Positions 1-8,714 of a stretch of DNA of 64,000 nt are shown one piece after another (positions within the stretch are counted from its first letter, which is position 1; each line of letters starts with the position of its first letter). The stretch covers positions 124,001 to 188,000 of the forward strand of contig NZ_BPKY01000006.1 of assembly GCF_019656055.1 (NCBI RefSeq). Direction: 5' to 3'. Below the pieces are notes generated by a model. The model did not search any database. It worked only from the letters and a program-made list of their open reading frames with translations, and had not been told where the DNA came from. The position numbers and the translations under genes are program-made. Origin of the DNA: Leuconostoc miyukkimchii. Its GTDB lineage: Bacteria > Bacillota > Bacilli > Lactobacillales > Lactobacillaceae.

Positions 1-193
<193 letters not shown>

Positions 194-262
194 TCAAATA
201 CCTCTTTAGAATTTTTATATAATATACTTTTTTACTTTTTATGTGTATTGATAAATATTGTG

Positions 263-547
263 TTACTCAACGATTGCAACGATATCTTTTTCGTGAAGTG
301 CAAGATAGTCATTGCCGTCAAAGGACACTTCTTGACCTGCATACTTGTCAAATAAAACTTCGTCATCTACTTTAACTGCTAAATCACGAATTGATCCGTC
401 ATTTAGAACATAACCTGTTCCTGCAGCAACAATTTTGCCAGTTACTGGCTTGTCCTTGGCATTGCTAGCCAAAACAATACCACCAACTGTTTGTTCTGCA
501 GCTTCTGTTACTTCAATAATCACGCGATCACCTAACGGCTTCAACAT
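263..547 (-). CDS. groES: GroES co-chaperonin
   Basis: A 94-residue protein of typical GroES length, starting [12 protein letters not shown] and containing the mobile-loop region near residues 18-30 ([14 protein letters not shown]), which docks onto GroEL. A good Shine-Dalgarno sequence (GGAGG) sits just upstream of the ATG. It is the first gene of the groES-groEL operon. A perfect CIRCE operator lies between its promoter and start codon, so HrcA repression with heat induction is expected. Identification is secure. Confidence 0.98.
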   Translation of the reverse strand: MLKPLGDRVIIEVTEAAEQTVGGIVLASNAKDKPVTGKIVAAGTGYVLNDGSIRDLAVKVDDEVLFDKYAGQEVSFDGNDYLALHEKDIVAIVE

Positions 548-572
548 GAGATAATACCTCCGAATTTTATTT

Positions 573-599
573 TTAGCACTCTTTTAAATCGAGTGCTAA
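573..599 (-). promoter_or_regulatory. CIRCE operator (HrcA binding site)
   Basis: Perfect inverted repeat TTAGCACTC-N9-GAGTGCTAA, identical to the canonical CIRCE element. It lies between the groES promoter and the groES start, where HrcA represses in low-GC Gram-positives. Confidence 0.97.
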
Positions 600-610
600 T
601 TACAACTTTA

Positions 611-638
611 AGTATATCACGTTGCCATCTATTGTCAA
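611..638 (-). promoter_or_regulatory. Sigma-A promoter of groESL
   Basis: On the minus strand a consensus TTGACA (-35, 633-638) is followed after 16 nt by TATACT (-10, 611-616). The predicted start falls just upstream of the CIRCE element. Confidence 0.85.
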
Positions 639-639
639 T

Positions 640-665
640 AAAAAAAGTGCATGAAATGCACTTTT
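640..665 (-). terminator. Rho-independent terminator of yitT transcript
   Basis: Ten-base inverted repeat (643-652 with 656-665, 3-nt loop) followed on the minus strand by a T-run. It lies downstream of yitT and abuts the groES -35 box. Confidence 0.75.
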
Positions 666-686
666 ATACCCTAAAATTAATTTTTA

Positions 687-1520
687 TTATATAAAGGTGC
701 CACCATGCGCCTCACTGATGTCATAAGCAAATATAAAGGCCTTTGGATCAACAACATGTATCCCACGAACTAAGCGATTATACTCTTGATTATCTAGTAT
801 AACCATCAACATTTCTCGTGCATCACCTGTATAACCACCACGTACATCCATCATAGTGTAGCTGATATCATTTCTAGTGAGATATTTTTTAATATCTTCA
901 ACTTGCGTATTGCTTGTAATATAAACCATCTTTCGACGATCTAATCCAGTTTCAATGTAATTCATAACAAATGCAGTAATCATTAACGAAAACAGTGCTA
1001 GAATAAGTGCTTCAAGACCATCCGTTAGTAAGTTTCCAAGAGACACTACTGTATCAATGACTAATAATGATAATGCGGGTGCAATACGGAAGTATTTTTT
1101 TAAAATCATAGGTGGTACCGCGGTGCCACCACTAGAGGCATCAACACGATATAAAATCGCAACGCCCACAGCAAATATCGTCCCACCAACTAATACTGCA
1201 AAAGTGCGGTCTGATAATACTTGAAAACTTGGCGTCACTTTCAATAATACCGGCAATATCAGGCTACCAAAAGTAATGCGAGCAGTAGTGCCCCAATCTA
1301 GAAATACAGCAGCCAGAACAATCATAAGCAAGTTAACTACCAAAACAGTAATTGCTCTATCCAAGCCAGTGATTTCATTCATTAAAATTGCAAATCCAGT
1401 AGCACCACCAGCTGCCACCTTAGCTGGTGCATAGAAAAAATTAATACTAATAACCACAATTTCTAATGCGACCACAATAGTCAAATAACGCATAACTTGA
1501 AATTTTTTCAATAACCTCAT
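687..1520 (-). CDS. YitT family membrane protein (DUF2179)
   Basis: A 277-residue protein with about five hydrophobic segments in the first ~190 residues (YitT-type repeats, with the GGATGFAILMNEITG motif near 38-52) followed by a soluble C-terminal domain (about 195-277) with the DUF2179 features YITSNTQVEDIKKYL and DVRGGYTGD. Family members are common in Firmicutes; their transport function is not established. Its start overlaps the manO stop by one base (TAATG), so it is translationally coupled to the mannose PTS operon, an arrangement that may be coincidental. Length is typical. Confidence 0.85.
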   Translation of the reverse strand: MRLLKKFQVMRYLTIVVALEIVVISINFFYAPAKVAAGGATGFAILMNEITGLDRAITVLVVNLLMIVLAAVFLDWGTTARITFGSLILPVLLKVTPSFQVLSDRTFAVLVGGTIFAVGVAILYRVDASSGGTAVPPMILKKYFRIAPALSLLVIDTVVSLGNLLTDGLEALILALFSLMITAFVMNYIETGLDRRKMVYITSNTQVEDIKKYLTRNDISYTMMDVRGGYTGDAREMLMVILDNQEYNRLVRGIHVVDPKAFIFAYDISEAHGGTFI

Positions 1521-1897
1521 TAAACACCTTTCTTATGCTTCCGTTTAAAGACATTTAACATACGCTTTACGAGCGTTGGATTTTTCAACACCTTATCATT
1601 ACCAATATGTTCGCGAATCGTTTTTAAGACCCGACCTGATTCTGGCGAAGAAAAATCAAAATTTCCCTTATCTGTCTCAATACGAAAGCGGCGACTTATT
1701 TTCTTATTTGATGACACACTAGCATAAACGGCATTAATGTTTTTCCAAGGAATTTGAATAAAATCATCAACATTATTGTCATTAAAAAACTCAAAAGCGT
1801 TATCACCCAGCAAAAATTTGCCATACTGTGCACCAATCCCTAAAAAAGAGATTCCTTGTGCTGTCAACTCAACTTGACTATTCAATGATTGGACCAT
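1520..1897 (-). CDS. manO: DUF956 protein ManO, mannose operon accessory
   Basis: A 125-residue soluble protein matching the DUF956 family, which is nearly always encoded beside mannose-class PTS genes in lactic acid bacteria. Recognisable features are the segment IPWKNINAVYASVSSNKKISRRFRI (about 49-73, partly quoted from memory of the translation) and a basic C-terminus ending KRKHKKGV. The family has been implicated in regulation of the man operon, but the mechanism is not established. It lies about 100 nt downstream of manN with a possible weak hairpin between. Identification is good, function uncertain. Confidence 0.85.
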   Translation of the reverse strand: MVQSLNSQVELTAQGISFLGIGAQYGKFLLGDNAFEFFNDNNVDDFIQIPWKNINAVYASVSSNKKISRRFRIETDKGNFDFSSPESGRVLKTIREHIGNDKVLKNPTLVKRMLNVFKRKHKKGV

Positions 1898-1948
1898 GCT
1901 TTGTCCCCTTATTTGTTTTACTTATGAATTATATCACTGTTATGTACA

Positions 1949-1980
1949 AAGGCGCTCGTCTGATTAGGCGGGCGCACTTT
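1949..1980 (-). terminator. Imperfect hairpin between manN and manO
   Basis: GC-rich imperfect stem (1952-1960 with 1967-1975) followed on the minus strand by a short T-run. It may act as a partial terminator that lowers manO-yitT expression relative to the PTS genes. Confidence 0.4.
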
Positions 1981-1999
1981 ATTATTGATTTATCATCTA

Positions 2000-2914
2000 T
2001 TACATGATGTGTAGTACACGCATCAAGATACCAAAGATAAAGATACCTACAATCATAACAATAGGTGAAACCTTTTTCTTAAGTAACCACATAGCAAAGA
2101 ATGTGAGCAACAAGCCCATCAAACCTGGAATCAAACTATCTAAGTTTGATTGCAATGTGTTAGGTGCCATCTTTGTCAATGAAAGACCAGAGGCTTGATC
2201 ACTCAAGATTTGTTGCAATTTACCACCAGTGACAGAACCACTAGGGAAATTAATATATGCCCCATCAGCTAATCTCTTAGCTGGTAGTTCAACGGCAAAT
2301 TTGATAGAAACCCAACGTTCAACCAAGACGGCTAAGATAAACATTCCCAGAATTGAAGCACCCTTGGTAATATCTTTTAACAAACCACCAGACAAATCTT
2401 GTGTAATTGCAGATCCAGCTCTGTAACCAAATTCTTGTGTGTACCAAATGAATGATATACGAATCAAGTTCCATAATACGAAGAACAAGATTGGCCCTAG
2501 GATATTACCAGATGCAGCTAATGAAGCACCCAAAGCACCCAAGATAGGACGAACAGTGAACCAGAAGACTGGATCACCAATACCAGCCAAAGGACCCATC
2601 ATACCAATCTTGACACCTTGAATGGCAGTATCGTCAATAGCGGCACCGTTAGCACGTTCTTCTTCCAATGCTAAGGTGACACCAATAATAGGTGAAGCAA
2701 CATATGGATGTGTGTTAAAGAATTCCAAGTGTCGCTTTAATGCGGCTGTGCGGTCTTCTTTAGTTTTATATAACTTTTTAATTGCTGGTATTAGAGTATA
2801 CGCCCAGCCCACGTTTTGCATACGCTCGTAGTTCCATGAACCTTGTAAAAACTGTGAACGCCATGCGACAGATAAGCGATCATTACGTGTTAATTCAATC
2901 TTTTCAGCCATCAT
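2000..2914 (-). CDS. manN: Mannose-class PTS component IID
   Basis: A 304-residue integral membrane protein with IID signatures: an N-terminal cytosolic part with SQFLQGSWNYERMQNVGWAY (about 19-38), the GPLAGIGDPVFWFTVRPI motif (about 108-125) and a C-terminal membrane segment. With IIC it forms the sugar-translocating channel for mannose, glucose and related sugars. It lies 11 nt after manM. A strong AAGGAG site precedes two consecutive ATG codons, so the start could be one codon further in. The mannose-class IIC/IID pair is also the receptor for class IIa bacteriocins in other lactic acid bacteria (known from the family, not shown here). Confidence 0.95.
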   Translation of the reverse strand: MMAEKIELTRNDRLSVAWRSQFLQGSWNYERMQNVGWAYTLIPAIKKLYKTKEDRTAALKRHLEFFNTHPYVASPIIGVTLALEEERANGAAIDDTAIQGVKIGMMGPLAGIGDPVFWFTVRPILGALGASLAASGNILGPILFFVLWNLIRISFIWYTQEFGYRAGSAITQDLSGGLLKDITKGASILGMFILAVLVERWVSIKFAVELPAKRLADGAYINFPSGSVTGGKLQQILSDQASGLSLTKMAPNTLQSNLDSLIPGLMGLLLTFFAMWLLKKKVSPIVMIVGIFIFGILMRVLHIM

Positions 2915-2925
2915 ATTGCTCCTTT

Positions 2926-3735
2926 CTAATATTGGTTCAAAATGTCGCCAACCGGATCACCCGAATTGCCACCATTTGAACCACCGCCACCATTACCACC
3001 CATTTTTGATAGGTTGATATAGATCAAGGCAAGAGCAACACCAATTGCACCAAGTGCAATCAACGTTAACTGACTAACCGCAGCCAACGCGAATCCTAGA
3101 GCAAAGAATGGCCAAACTTCACGCGTTGCCATCATATTAATAACCATTGCATAACCAACCGCTACAACCATACCACCACCGATAGTCATACCACCAGTCA
3201 ACCAATCAGGCATAGCAGTCAAAGCAGCTTGAACTGCAGATGCTGGAATAGCAATCAACAATGCAGCCGGAACAGCAATACGCAAACCTTGTAGCAATAT
3301 ACCAACTAAGTGCAAGCGCTCAATTGTTTTATAGTTACCTTCCTTAGCTGCTGCATCGGCACCGTGAGTCAAACCAACGGCAACTGTACGAACAATCATC
3401 GTCAAGAACAAACCAGCGACGGCTAGCGGAATGGCTGAGGCAACGGCAACAGAGATACCTGTTGGCGTAAAGTTACCACCCTTAACCATGATGATGGCTG
3501 AGGCTACTGAAGCCAAAGCAATATCAGGTGCGACAGCGGCACCAATGTTTGCCCAACCAAGAGCAATCATCTGCAATGAACCACCAAGCATAATTCCTGC
3601 TGTTAAATGACCAGTAGCCATTCCAATTAATGTTGCCGAAACCAATGGTTGATGAATTTGAAATTCATCCAAAATACCTTCCATACCCGCGAAGAAGGCA
3701 ATGATTACGACTAAAATCACTGCGACTATAGACAT
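2926..3735 (-). CDS. manM: Mannose-class PTS component IIC
   Basis: A 269-residue hydrophobic protein, MSIVAVILVVIIAFFAGMEG at the N-terminus, with family motifs such as TGHLTAGIMLGGSLQMIALGW (about 41-61) and several membrane segments. The C-terminal tail is unusual in being a glycine/asparagine-rich stretch (about 247-262) before a short acidic end, a low-complexity linker seen in some lactic IIC proteins. It is the middle gene of manL-manM-manN and pairs with IID as the translocation unit. Confidence 0.95.
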   Translation of the reverse strand: MSIVAVILVVIIAFFAGMEGILDEFQIHQPLVSATLIGMATGHLTAGIMLGGSLQMIALGWANIGAAVAPDIALASVASAIIMVKGGNFTPTGISVAVASAIPLAVAGLFLTMIVRTVAVGLTHGADAAAKEGNYKTIERLHLVGILLQGLRIAVPAALLIAIPASAVQAALTAMPDWLTGGMTIGGGMVVAVGYAMVINMMATREVWPFFALGFALAAVSQLTLIALGAIGVALALIYINLSKMGGNGGGGSNGGNSGDPVGDILNQY

Positions 3736-3768
3736 AGTTTAAACACCTTTCCTAATAAACGTTTCAAA

Positions 3769-4719
3769 TTACTTAACGTTAGCTTTTTTAATCAAATCAA
3801 ACAGATTTGCATTACTATCATTTGGTACTTTACGTACATCGAATTCAACACCCAAATCACGCAATTTTTCAAATGCTGCAACGTCTGCCTTGTCCATGGA
3901 TAACACTTTGTTAACCATGGTCTTACCTTCTGAATGCGCCATTGAGCCGACATTAAGTGACTTAATTGGGACACCACCTTCTACTGCGCGTAAGACATCT
4001 CCAACTGTTTCAAACAGCAAGAAGGCATCAACACCACCAAAACGGTCATCTTTTGAAACTTCTACCATTTTGCTGATTGGTACGATATTGGCCTGAACAC
4101 CATTTGGTGCAGCTTGTTGAATCAAGCTTTTACGCAATTCATCACCAGCTACCGCATCAGACACAACAATAATACGATTTGCTTTTGAATCCGGTGTCCA
4201 TGCTGTTGCTACTTGACCATGTAGTAAACGTGTATCTAAACGCACCAACTTGATATTGATGTGCCCAGGTTTTAGACCTGCTGTAGAATCGGCCTGCTTA
4301 GCCACTGCTGCCTTTGGCTCTTCTGCCTCTGGCACTGATCTGACACCGTCTTTAGATACTGGTACTAAATATTTCGCTAAATCAGCTGCGGTGTTCATAC
4401 CAAGTCGACCGCCATAAGCCTCAATTAGCATTGGTAAGTTTAAACCAGCTACAATCGCCTTGTGCTCTGGATCCTGTTGCTGTATCAAACTTGCGCGGTT
4501 AAACGGTGAACCACCCCACAAATCAACCAAAAACAACGTGTCGTCATCATTATCAAACTTAGATAGTGCCGTTTGATAATGCTTATCTAAGTCATCTGGT
4601 CCTTCTGTGGGTTGAAATGTAACAACTTCGACGTTCTCTTGCTCTCCGAAAATCATTGAACCTGACATTAAAATGCCTTTTGCAAAGTCACCATGACTGG
4701 CAACAATAAGATTAACCAT
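3769..4719 (-). CDS. manL: Mannose-class PTS component IIAB (fused)
   Basis: A 316-residue cytoplasmic protein fusing IIA (about 1-130, phospho-acceptor His9 in VASHGDFAKG) to IIB (about 155-316, active-site His in DTRLLHGQVATAW) through an Ala/Glu-rich linker (about 130-150). It passes phosphate from HPr to the incoming sugar. It is the first gene of the operon, under two promoters whose -35 boxes overlap cre sites. HPr and EI are encoded at 21.9-23.9 kb. Length and domain order are typical of IIAB(Man). Confidence 0.96.
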   Translation of the reverse strand: MVNLIVASHGDFAKGILMSGSMIFGEQENVEVVTFQPTEGPDDLDKHYQTALSKFDNDDDTLFLVDLWGGSPFNRASLIQQQDPEHKAIVAGLNLPMLIEAYGGRLGMNTAADLAKYLVPVSKDGVRSVPEAEEPKAAVAKQADSTAGLKPGHINIKLVRLDTRLLHGQVATAWTPDSKANRIIVVSDAVAGDELRKSLIQQAAPNGVQANIVPISKMVEVSKDDRFGGVDAFLLFETVGDVLRAVEGGVPIKSLNVGSMAHSEGKTMVNKVLSMDKADVAAFEKLRDLGVEFDVRKVPNDSNANLFDLIKKANVK

Positions 4720-4755
4720 CGATAATCTCCTTCTAAATAAATTGTTTACTTAATG

Positions 4756-4784
4756 ATTATAACTAAGTACCCTCAAATTGTAAA
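4756..4784 (-). promoter_or_regulatory. Proximal man operon promoter
   Basis: Minus-strand TTTACA (-35, 4779-4784), 17-nt spacer, TATAAT (-10, 4756-4761). The -35 box is part of the cre site at 4779-4792. Confidence 0.75.
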
Positions 4785-4792
4785 CGCTTCCA
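4779..4792 (-). promoter_or_regulatory. cre site (CcpA operator), proximal
   Basis: TGTAAACGCTTCCA fits the cre consensus TGNAANCGNWNNCW exactly and overlaps the -35 box of the proximal manL promoter, a repressing position. Confidence 0.8.
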
Positions 4793-4823
4793 AGATAACT
4801 TTATATTATCCTCTACATTTATT

Positions 4824-4852
4824 AGTATACGCTAACTATGAAAATAAGTAAA
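4824..4852 (-). promoter_or_regulatory. Distal man operon promoter
   Basis: Minus-strand TTTACT (-35, 4847-4852), 17-nt spacer, TATACT (-10, 4824-4829), 68 bp upstream of the proximal promoter and overlapping a second cre site. Confidence 0.7.
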
Positions 4853-4860
4853 CGCTTTCA
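4847..4860 (-). promoter_or_regulatory. cre site (CcpA operator), distal
   Basis: AGTAAACGCTTTCA is a near-perfect cre site sharing the AAACGCTT core with the proximal one and covering the distal -35 box. Confidence 0.75.
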
Positions 4861-4923
4861 TTACGACTTACACGTTGCTATTAAAAAACCTACAACGCGT
4901 TTTCTGAAAACTTCCAATATGGC

Positions 4924-5904
4924 CTAATTATCTAGGTAAGCCAGCTCCTGCTGATTATAGCTATTTGGTGTCACAAAGCTCACCATCACTTCCCCATGAC
5001 CATCTAATGTATAGTTAGCGCTATCTTTTAACATAATAAAATTATCACCTTTTTTAAGGTAATAAGTTGTATCACTATCAGTCAATGTTATTTCACCGTC
5101 GATAACATTAAATAATTCGTACGGATGATGTTGATTAAAATGGCTTAGCCCACGAACTGATAGTTTATCAATTGTAAATTTAGGTGACGTTAACAGCCTA
5201 GTTAAAATGGTATTATCTTTGACATATGTTCGCTGATTCAAAATAGGATCAGTGTGCGGCACTTTAGTCACAGCTATTGCCTCTTTAATTTGTAATGGAC
5301 GTACTTTATTTGTCTTCGCATCTACTCTGTCAAAATCATAAAAACGATAAGTTGTATCAGAACTTTGCTGAATCTCTAACGCCAGTACGCCTGCCCCTAA
5401 CGCATGAAAAGTACCTGCCGGCACATAAAAAAAATCACCTTTTTGCACTGGTAATGTTCGCAACAATTTATCCCATTGTTTATCGTCAACCTGTTGCGTT
5501 AATTCTTCTCTGTTTTTGGCATGGTGCCCGTAAAAAAGTTTCGCATCAGCAGTCGCATCCAAAATATACCAACTCTCAGTTTTACCAAAGTTTTCTGATG
5601 ACTGTTTATCATTTGGATGAACTTGAATAGACAAATTATCATGTGCATCAAGTATCTTAACAAGTAATGGAAATTCTTCATTGGCATCGTGACCGCCAAA
5701 CAACTCCGGTCTCTCATTCCACAATTGTGTTAAAGTCTGCCCTTGGTATCGACCATTGATAATAGTTGACACGCCATTTTTATGTGCTGCTACGACCCAT
5801 GCTTCCCCGACATGATCAGATGGTAATTCGTAATTAAACTGTTTGAGCTGTGTGCCGCCCCAGATTTTATCATGTAGTTCAGGTTGTAGAATTAAAACTG
5901 TCAT
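4924..5904 (-). CDS. manA: Mannose-6-phosphate isomerase, class I
   Basis: A 326-residue cupin enzyme interconverting mannose-6-phosphate and fructose-6-phosphate, the step after PTS uptake by the neighbouring man operon. Motifs: ELHDKIWGGTQL at the N-terminus, zinc-binding LSIQVHPND (about 92-100) and the FYVPAGTFHALGAG loop (about 159-172). Length is typical of the short Firmicute class I form. It is transcribed separately from manL, with a cre-like site at 5972-5985. The start is supported by GGAGAG upstream. Confidence 0.95.
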   Translation of the reverse strand: MTVLILQPELHDKIWGGTQLKQFNYELPSDHVGEAWVVAAHKNGVSTIINGRYQGQTLTQLWNERPELFGGHDANEEFPLLVKILDAHDNLSIQVHPNDKQSSENFGKTESWYILDATADAKLFYGHHAKNREELTQQVDDKQWDKLLRTLPVQKGDFFYVPAGTFHALGAGVLALEIQQSSDTTYRFYDFDRVDAKTNKVRPLQIKEAIAVTKVPHTDPILNQRTYVKDNTILTRLLTSPKFTIDKLSVRGLSHFNQHHPYELFNVIDGEITLTDSDTTYYLKKGDNFIMLKDSANYTLDGHGEVMVSFVTPNSYNQQELAYLDN

Positions 5905-5971
5905 TGATTGTCTCTCCTCATCACATTGTAACTGTTTTCGTTTTTAATTAAAACGTTTTACTGCATTTAAT

Positions 5972-5985
5972 TGTATGCGCTTTCA
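5972..5985 (-). promoter_or_regulatory. cre-like site upstream of manA
   Basis: TGTATGCGCTTTCA retains the CG core and outer TG/CA of the cre consensus, with one departure. It lies 68 nt before the manA start, so catabolite control of manA is likely. Confidence 0.6.
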
Positions 5986-6002
5986 TTTTACCACATACAA
6001 AA

Positions 6003-6056
6003 GAAAAAGGCTCACTAATATATACACACATTTATCGTGTATATATTAGTGAGCCT
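6003..6056 (-). terminator. Strong terminator of the polysaccharide operon
   Basis: Perfect 20-bp inverted repeat (6008-6027 with 6037-6056, 9-nt loop), followed on the minus strand by TTTTTCTT. It is 42 nt after the last gene of the 6-11.7 kb operon. Confidence 0.85.
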
Positions 6057-6098
6057 CGTTACTTCAGCTAATTCAAATTTTTGAACACATAACTAGAT

Positions 6099-6830
6099 TT
6101 AGTATGGTAATGTATCACCCACATATACTAATTTTTGTACTTTTGATACATCCACAGTACCATTCATATTGTTTTTTTGCATATACCGATAAACAAGTTG
6201 CGCATTTTTACCTCTTGTTTTTTCTATAATTTCCTTTTTATCTGGTGAAACTTCCCATTCATTATTAAAAATAACAGCATTCTGTACAACGTCTTTATTA
6301 TTCACTAAGGCGTATTGCTTTAATACTTCGACAAAACTGCCATCTTGGTGTGTCATAAATTCCAACTGACACTGCGCAAGCCACCACTCACCATGATATT
6401 TTTGATTCGCAAATGTAATTAACTGTTGCCGCCTCTTTGCAGACCATTGTGCAAAACCTATGTCTTTATCGCCTACTGTATTTTTCTTCGTGTTTTCTAA
6501 CGATCGGTAACTCCAATCCCCTTGAACCGCAATTGGATCAATACCGGATTCTTGTATCCAATTACCTAGTATGCCAGCTATACTACTGGCTGATAAACCG
6601 TATTCATCATGCAAATAAGTATATATTTGCTGAATATATTTTTCATTCCCAATAGTCCCGTCCTTTTCTTGTGTTACTTTCTCATCACTGTCACGACTCT
6701 TTTTTTGAAAATTACTACTAGCTTGATGACTATTCTCTCTTGCCTGATTAATAGTTAATCCAATAACAAAGATACAAAGAATCGCGCTGAACATCTTAAA
6801 AAAATATGTTTCCACTATTTTTCTCATCAA
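6099..6830 (-). CDS. Membrane-anchored phage-tail-lysozyme-like protein
   Basis: A 243-residue protein with a single N-terminal hydrophobic segment (about 11-27, no signal-peptidase site evident), a Lys/Ser/Asp-rich linker, and a domain at about 65-218 resembling the phage tail lysozyme family: GLSASSIAGILGNWIQESGIDP with the presumed catalytic Glu in the QESG context, then DIGFAQWSAKRRQQL. Family members cut peptidoglycan. It is the last gene of the polysaccharide operon, 18 nt after the membrane-protein gene, so it may open the wall for polymer export or act on the polymer. That role is inference. Confidence 0.7.
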   Translation of the reverse strand: MMRKIVETYFFKMFSAILCIFVIGLTINQARENSHQASSNFQKKSRDSDEKVTQEKDGTIGNEKYIQQIYTYLHDEYGLSASSIAGILGNWIQESGIDPIAVQGDWSYRSLENTKKNTVGDKDIGFAQWSAKRRQQLITFANQKYHGEWWLAQCQLEFMTHQDGSFVEVLKQYALVNNKDVVQNAVIFNNEWEVSPDKKEIIEKTRGKNAQLVYRYMQKNNMNGTVDVSKVQKLVYVGDTLPY

Positions 6831-6848
6831 TTCTCCCCAACTACCATG

Positions 6849-8714
6849 TTAATTTACAGCAACGCTATTTAACAAAAATTTTTTAGTATACATACCCTTT
6901 TCGATATTTTTATTAAGGTATTTTCGACTCATGGCTTTAAACGTATAATGTTCATCAATCACCAACACATCATCATATTTTGAAATTAGTCCAATAAACT
7001 CTGATCGACTCAGTTGACTTATATCTTCTTTAGCATCGACATGATCAGAATATAAGTAATACTTACCAACATACTGCGTAAAATAGTTATCAATTTGTTC
7101 TTGATCTGCACTAATAATTAAATATTTTTTATGATTTAAAGTCATATTATTGCCACTAATTTGTTTGATTTTTTGAGGTATGCTTGTCTGATGATCATAT
7201 AAGTTATACTTAATACCATTATTTTCCGATAAAATTAATAACGTACTGATAAATAATAACAATATACTTGCATATTCATAACTATACTTATTTTGAAAAC
7301 TTTTAAATGTTCGAAAGCTCCTCATATTTATACGTTGCTCATAAAATGCTTGATCAATCGCCCTGACAGCAAAAAACGCATAAATTCCTAAACCAAATAT
7401 TACGACACTAGACGCATAACGATCAAAACCCGCTAAAGATAATGCTTCTTTATTTGGCATTGAAAAAATAAACATTAACAAAATACCAATATAATACAAA
7501 ATAATTATCACATTCGTGATTAATAAGCCACTGACTAATCTATTTTCCTTATGCTTAATCATATACAAGGAAATAATTGTTACGATAAACAACAAGTTGA
7601 TCAGTATTACACCTTGAGTTGGCAATGTAGACAAACTCAAAATATGATGCCAAAATTTTTGAATAATATGACTAACAATTTCTGATGTTTTAGACTCGTA
7701 AATATCACGATACGCTGCAACACTCACCTCATGCTTCGAAATCTGGTGACCAAATGTGTACTTAATATGCAGCAACCATGAAATATACGGCGCCATACTT
7801 AACAAAATTGTGGTAATAATTAATCTGAATTTTTTAAACACAGTCCAGTACTGTTCTTTGTATATAAGCACGGTTATCAAAAAATAAAGTAGCACAATGA
7901 TAACGAAAAATATGCCATTATTTTTAATAATACCTAAAAATCCTGTTAAAATAACCGTTATCGTTGCCAGAACATACATATTGTTTTTATAAACAAATAT
8001 CCCAGATATAGCAGCCAATGTGACTAATGGTAAAACAAAATCAACTAATAAGTTATTCATACGTATCGCAGTATTGAAATAGTTAAACAAAGAAATAATC
8101 AGGAATATGATTGCAAATGTTAAAACATTATTTTTATCTTTAATTACCGCAACCATGGCATACAAACACGATATAATTAAGCAAAATTGTGCAAATATCA
8201 TGACGCCCTCGTTGAAACCGATAAAGTTAACAAAGTAGTAACACCAAAGTGATGTCCCAACTGGATAAGATGAAAAACCAATGATATCACTATGGACATT
8301 AGGTAAAGATTGCTGTGTAAATAAATATTTAACAATCAGTCCCCAATGTGAAAAGTTGTCATAGTGTAGTAATTTACTCTGTAATAAGGTTATGCCTAAT
8401 AGCAGGCTGTATGCCAAAAATGACAAAGTAATGATATTAAGTTTCTTTAAAACGATACTGTTTCTTCGCCATTTTTCTATAACAAAGTATACTGCCAATA
8501 ATAAGCCAATTCTAGGCAGTATTAAACCAAAGAAATATAACAAACCAAGCAAACTAGCTATGTATAATACGATGATTATGCCACTAGTTTCTATTATCCA
8601 CACCAGGTATTTGTTGCAATTAAGCTTATTTCTCAAAAGGCTAGCATAACCATAATTTGAAAATAACAATAACAAAACTTTTATACTAATAGTTACCACT
8701 ATGCTATTCCCCAC
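6849..8714 (-). CDS. Polytopic membrane protein, GT-C-like
   Basis: A 621-residue protein with about 12-14 predicted membrane segments and a soluble C-terminal tail (about 520-621). A loop after the first segments has the acidic/aromatic motif HYDNFSHWG (about 117-125), like the first-loop Asp motif of GT-C glycosyltransferases that use polyprenyl-phosphate sugars. I do not recognise a named family. Its start overlaps the synthase stop by 11 nt. With an upstream GT2-GtrA fusion able to make a polyprenyl-phosphate sugar, the simplest reading is a transferase decorating the polymer outside the membrane; a polymerase or flippase role is possible. Confidence 0.55.
   Translation of the reverse strand: MGNSIVVTISIKVLLLLFSNYGYASLLRNKLNCNKYLVWIIETSGIIIVLYIASLLGLLYFFGLILPRIGLLLAVYFVIEKWRRNSIVLKKLNIITLSFLAYSLLLGITLLQSKLLHYDNFSHWGLIVKYLFTQQSLPNVHSDIIGFSSYPVGTSLWCYYFVNFIGFNEGVMIFAQFCLIISCLYAMVAVIKDKNNVLTFAIIFLIISLFNYFNTAIRMNNLLVDFVLPLVTLAAISGIFVYKNNMYVLATITVILTGFLGIIKNNGIFFVIIVLLYFLITVLIYKEQYWTVFKKFRLIITTILLSMAPYISWLLHIKYTFGHQISKHEVSVAAYRDIYESKTSEIVSHIIQKFWHHILSLSTLPTQGVILINLLFIVTIISLYMIKHKENRLVSGLLITNVIIILYYIGILLMFIFSMPNKEALSLAGFDRYASSVVIFGLGIYAFFAVRAIDQAFYEQRINMRSFRTFKSFQNKYSYEYASILLLFISTLLILSENNGIKYNLYDHQTSIPQKIKQISGNNMTLNHKKYLIISADQEQIDNYFTQYVGKYYLYSDHVDAKEDISQLSRSEFIGLISKYDDVLVIDEHYTFKAMSRKYLNKNIEKGMYTKKFLLNSVAVN

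Noticed and set aside
5295-5630. 111-codon ORF antisense to manA
   Set aside because: Shadow of the manA reading frame; no start signals and no recognisable domains.
5949-5960. TAAAACGTTTTA palindrome upstream of manA as a cre site
   Set aside because: Lacks the outer TG/CA of the consensus; the site at 5972-5985 fits better.
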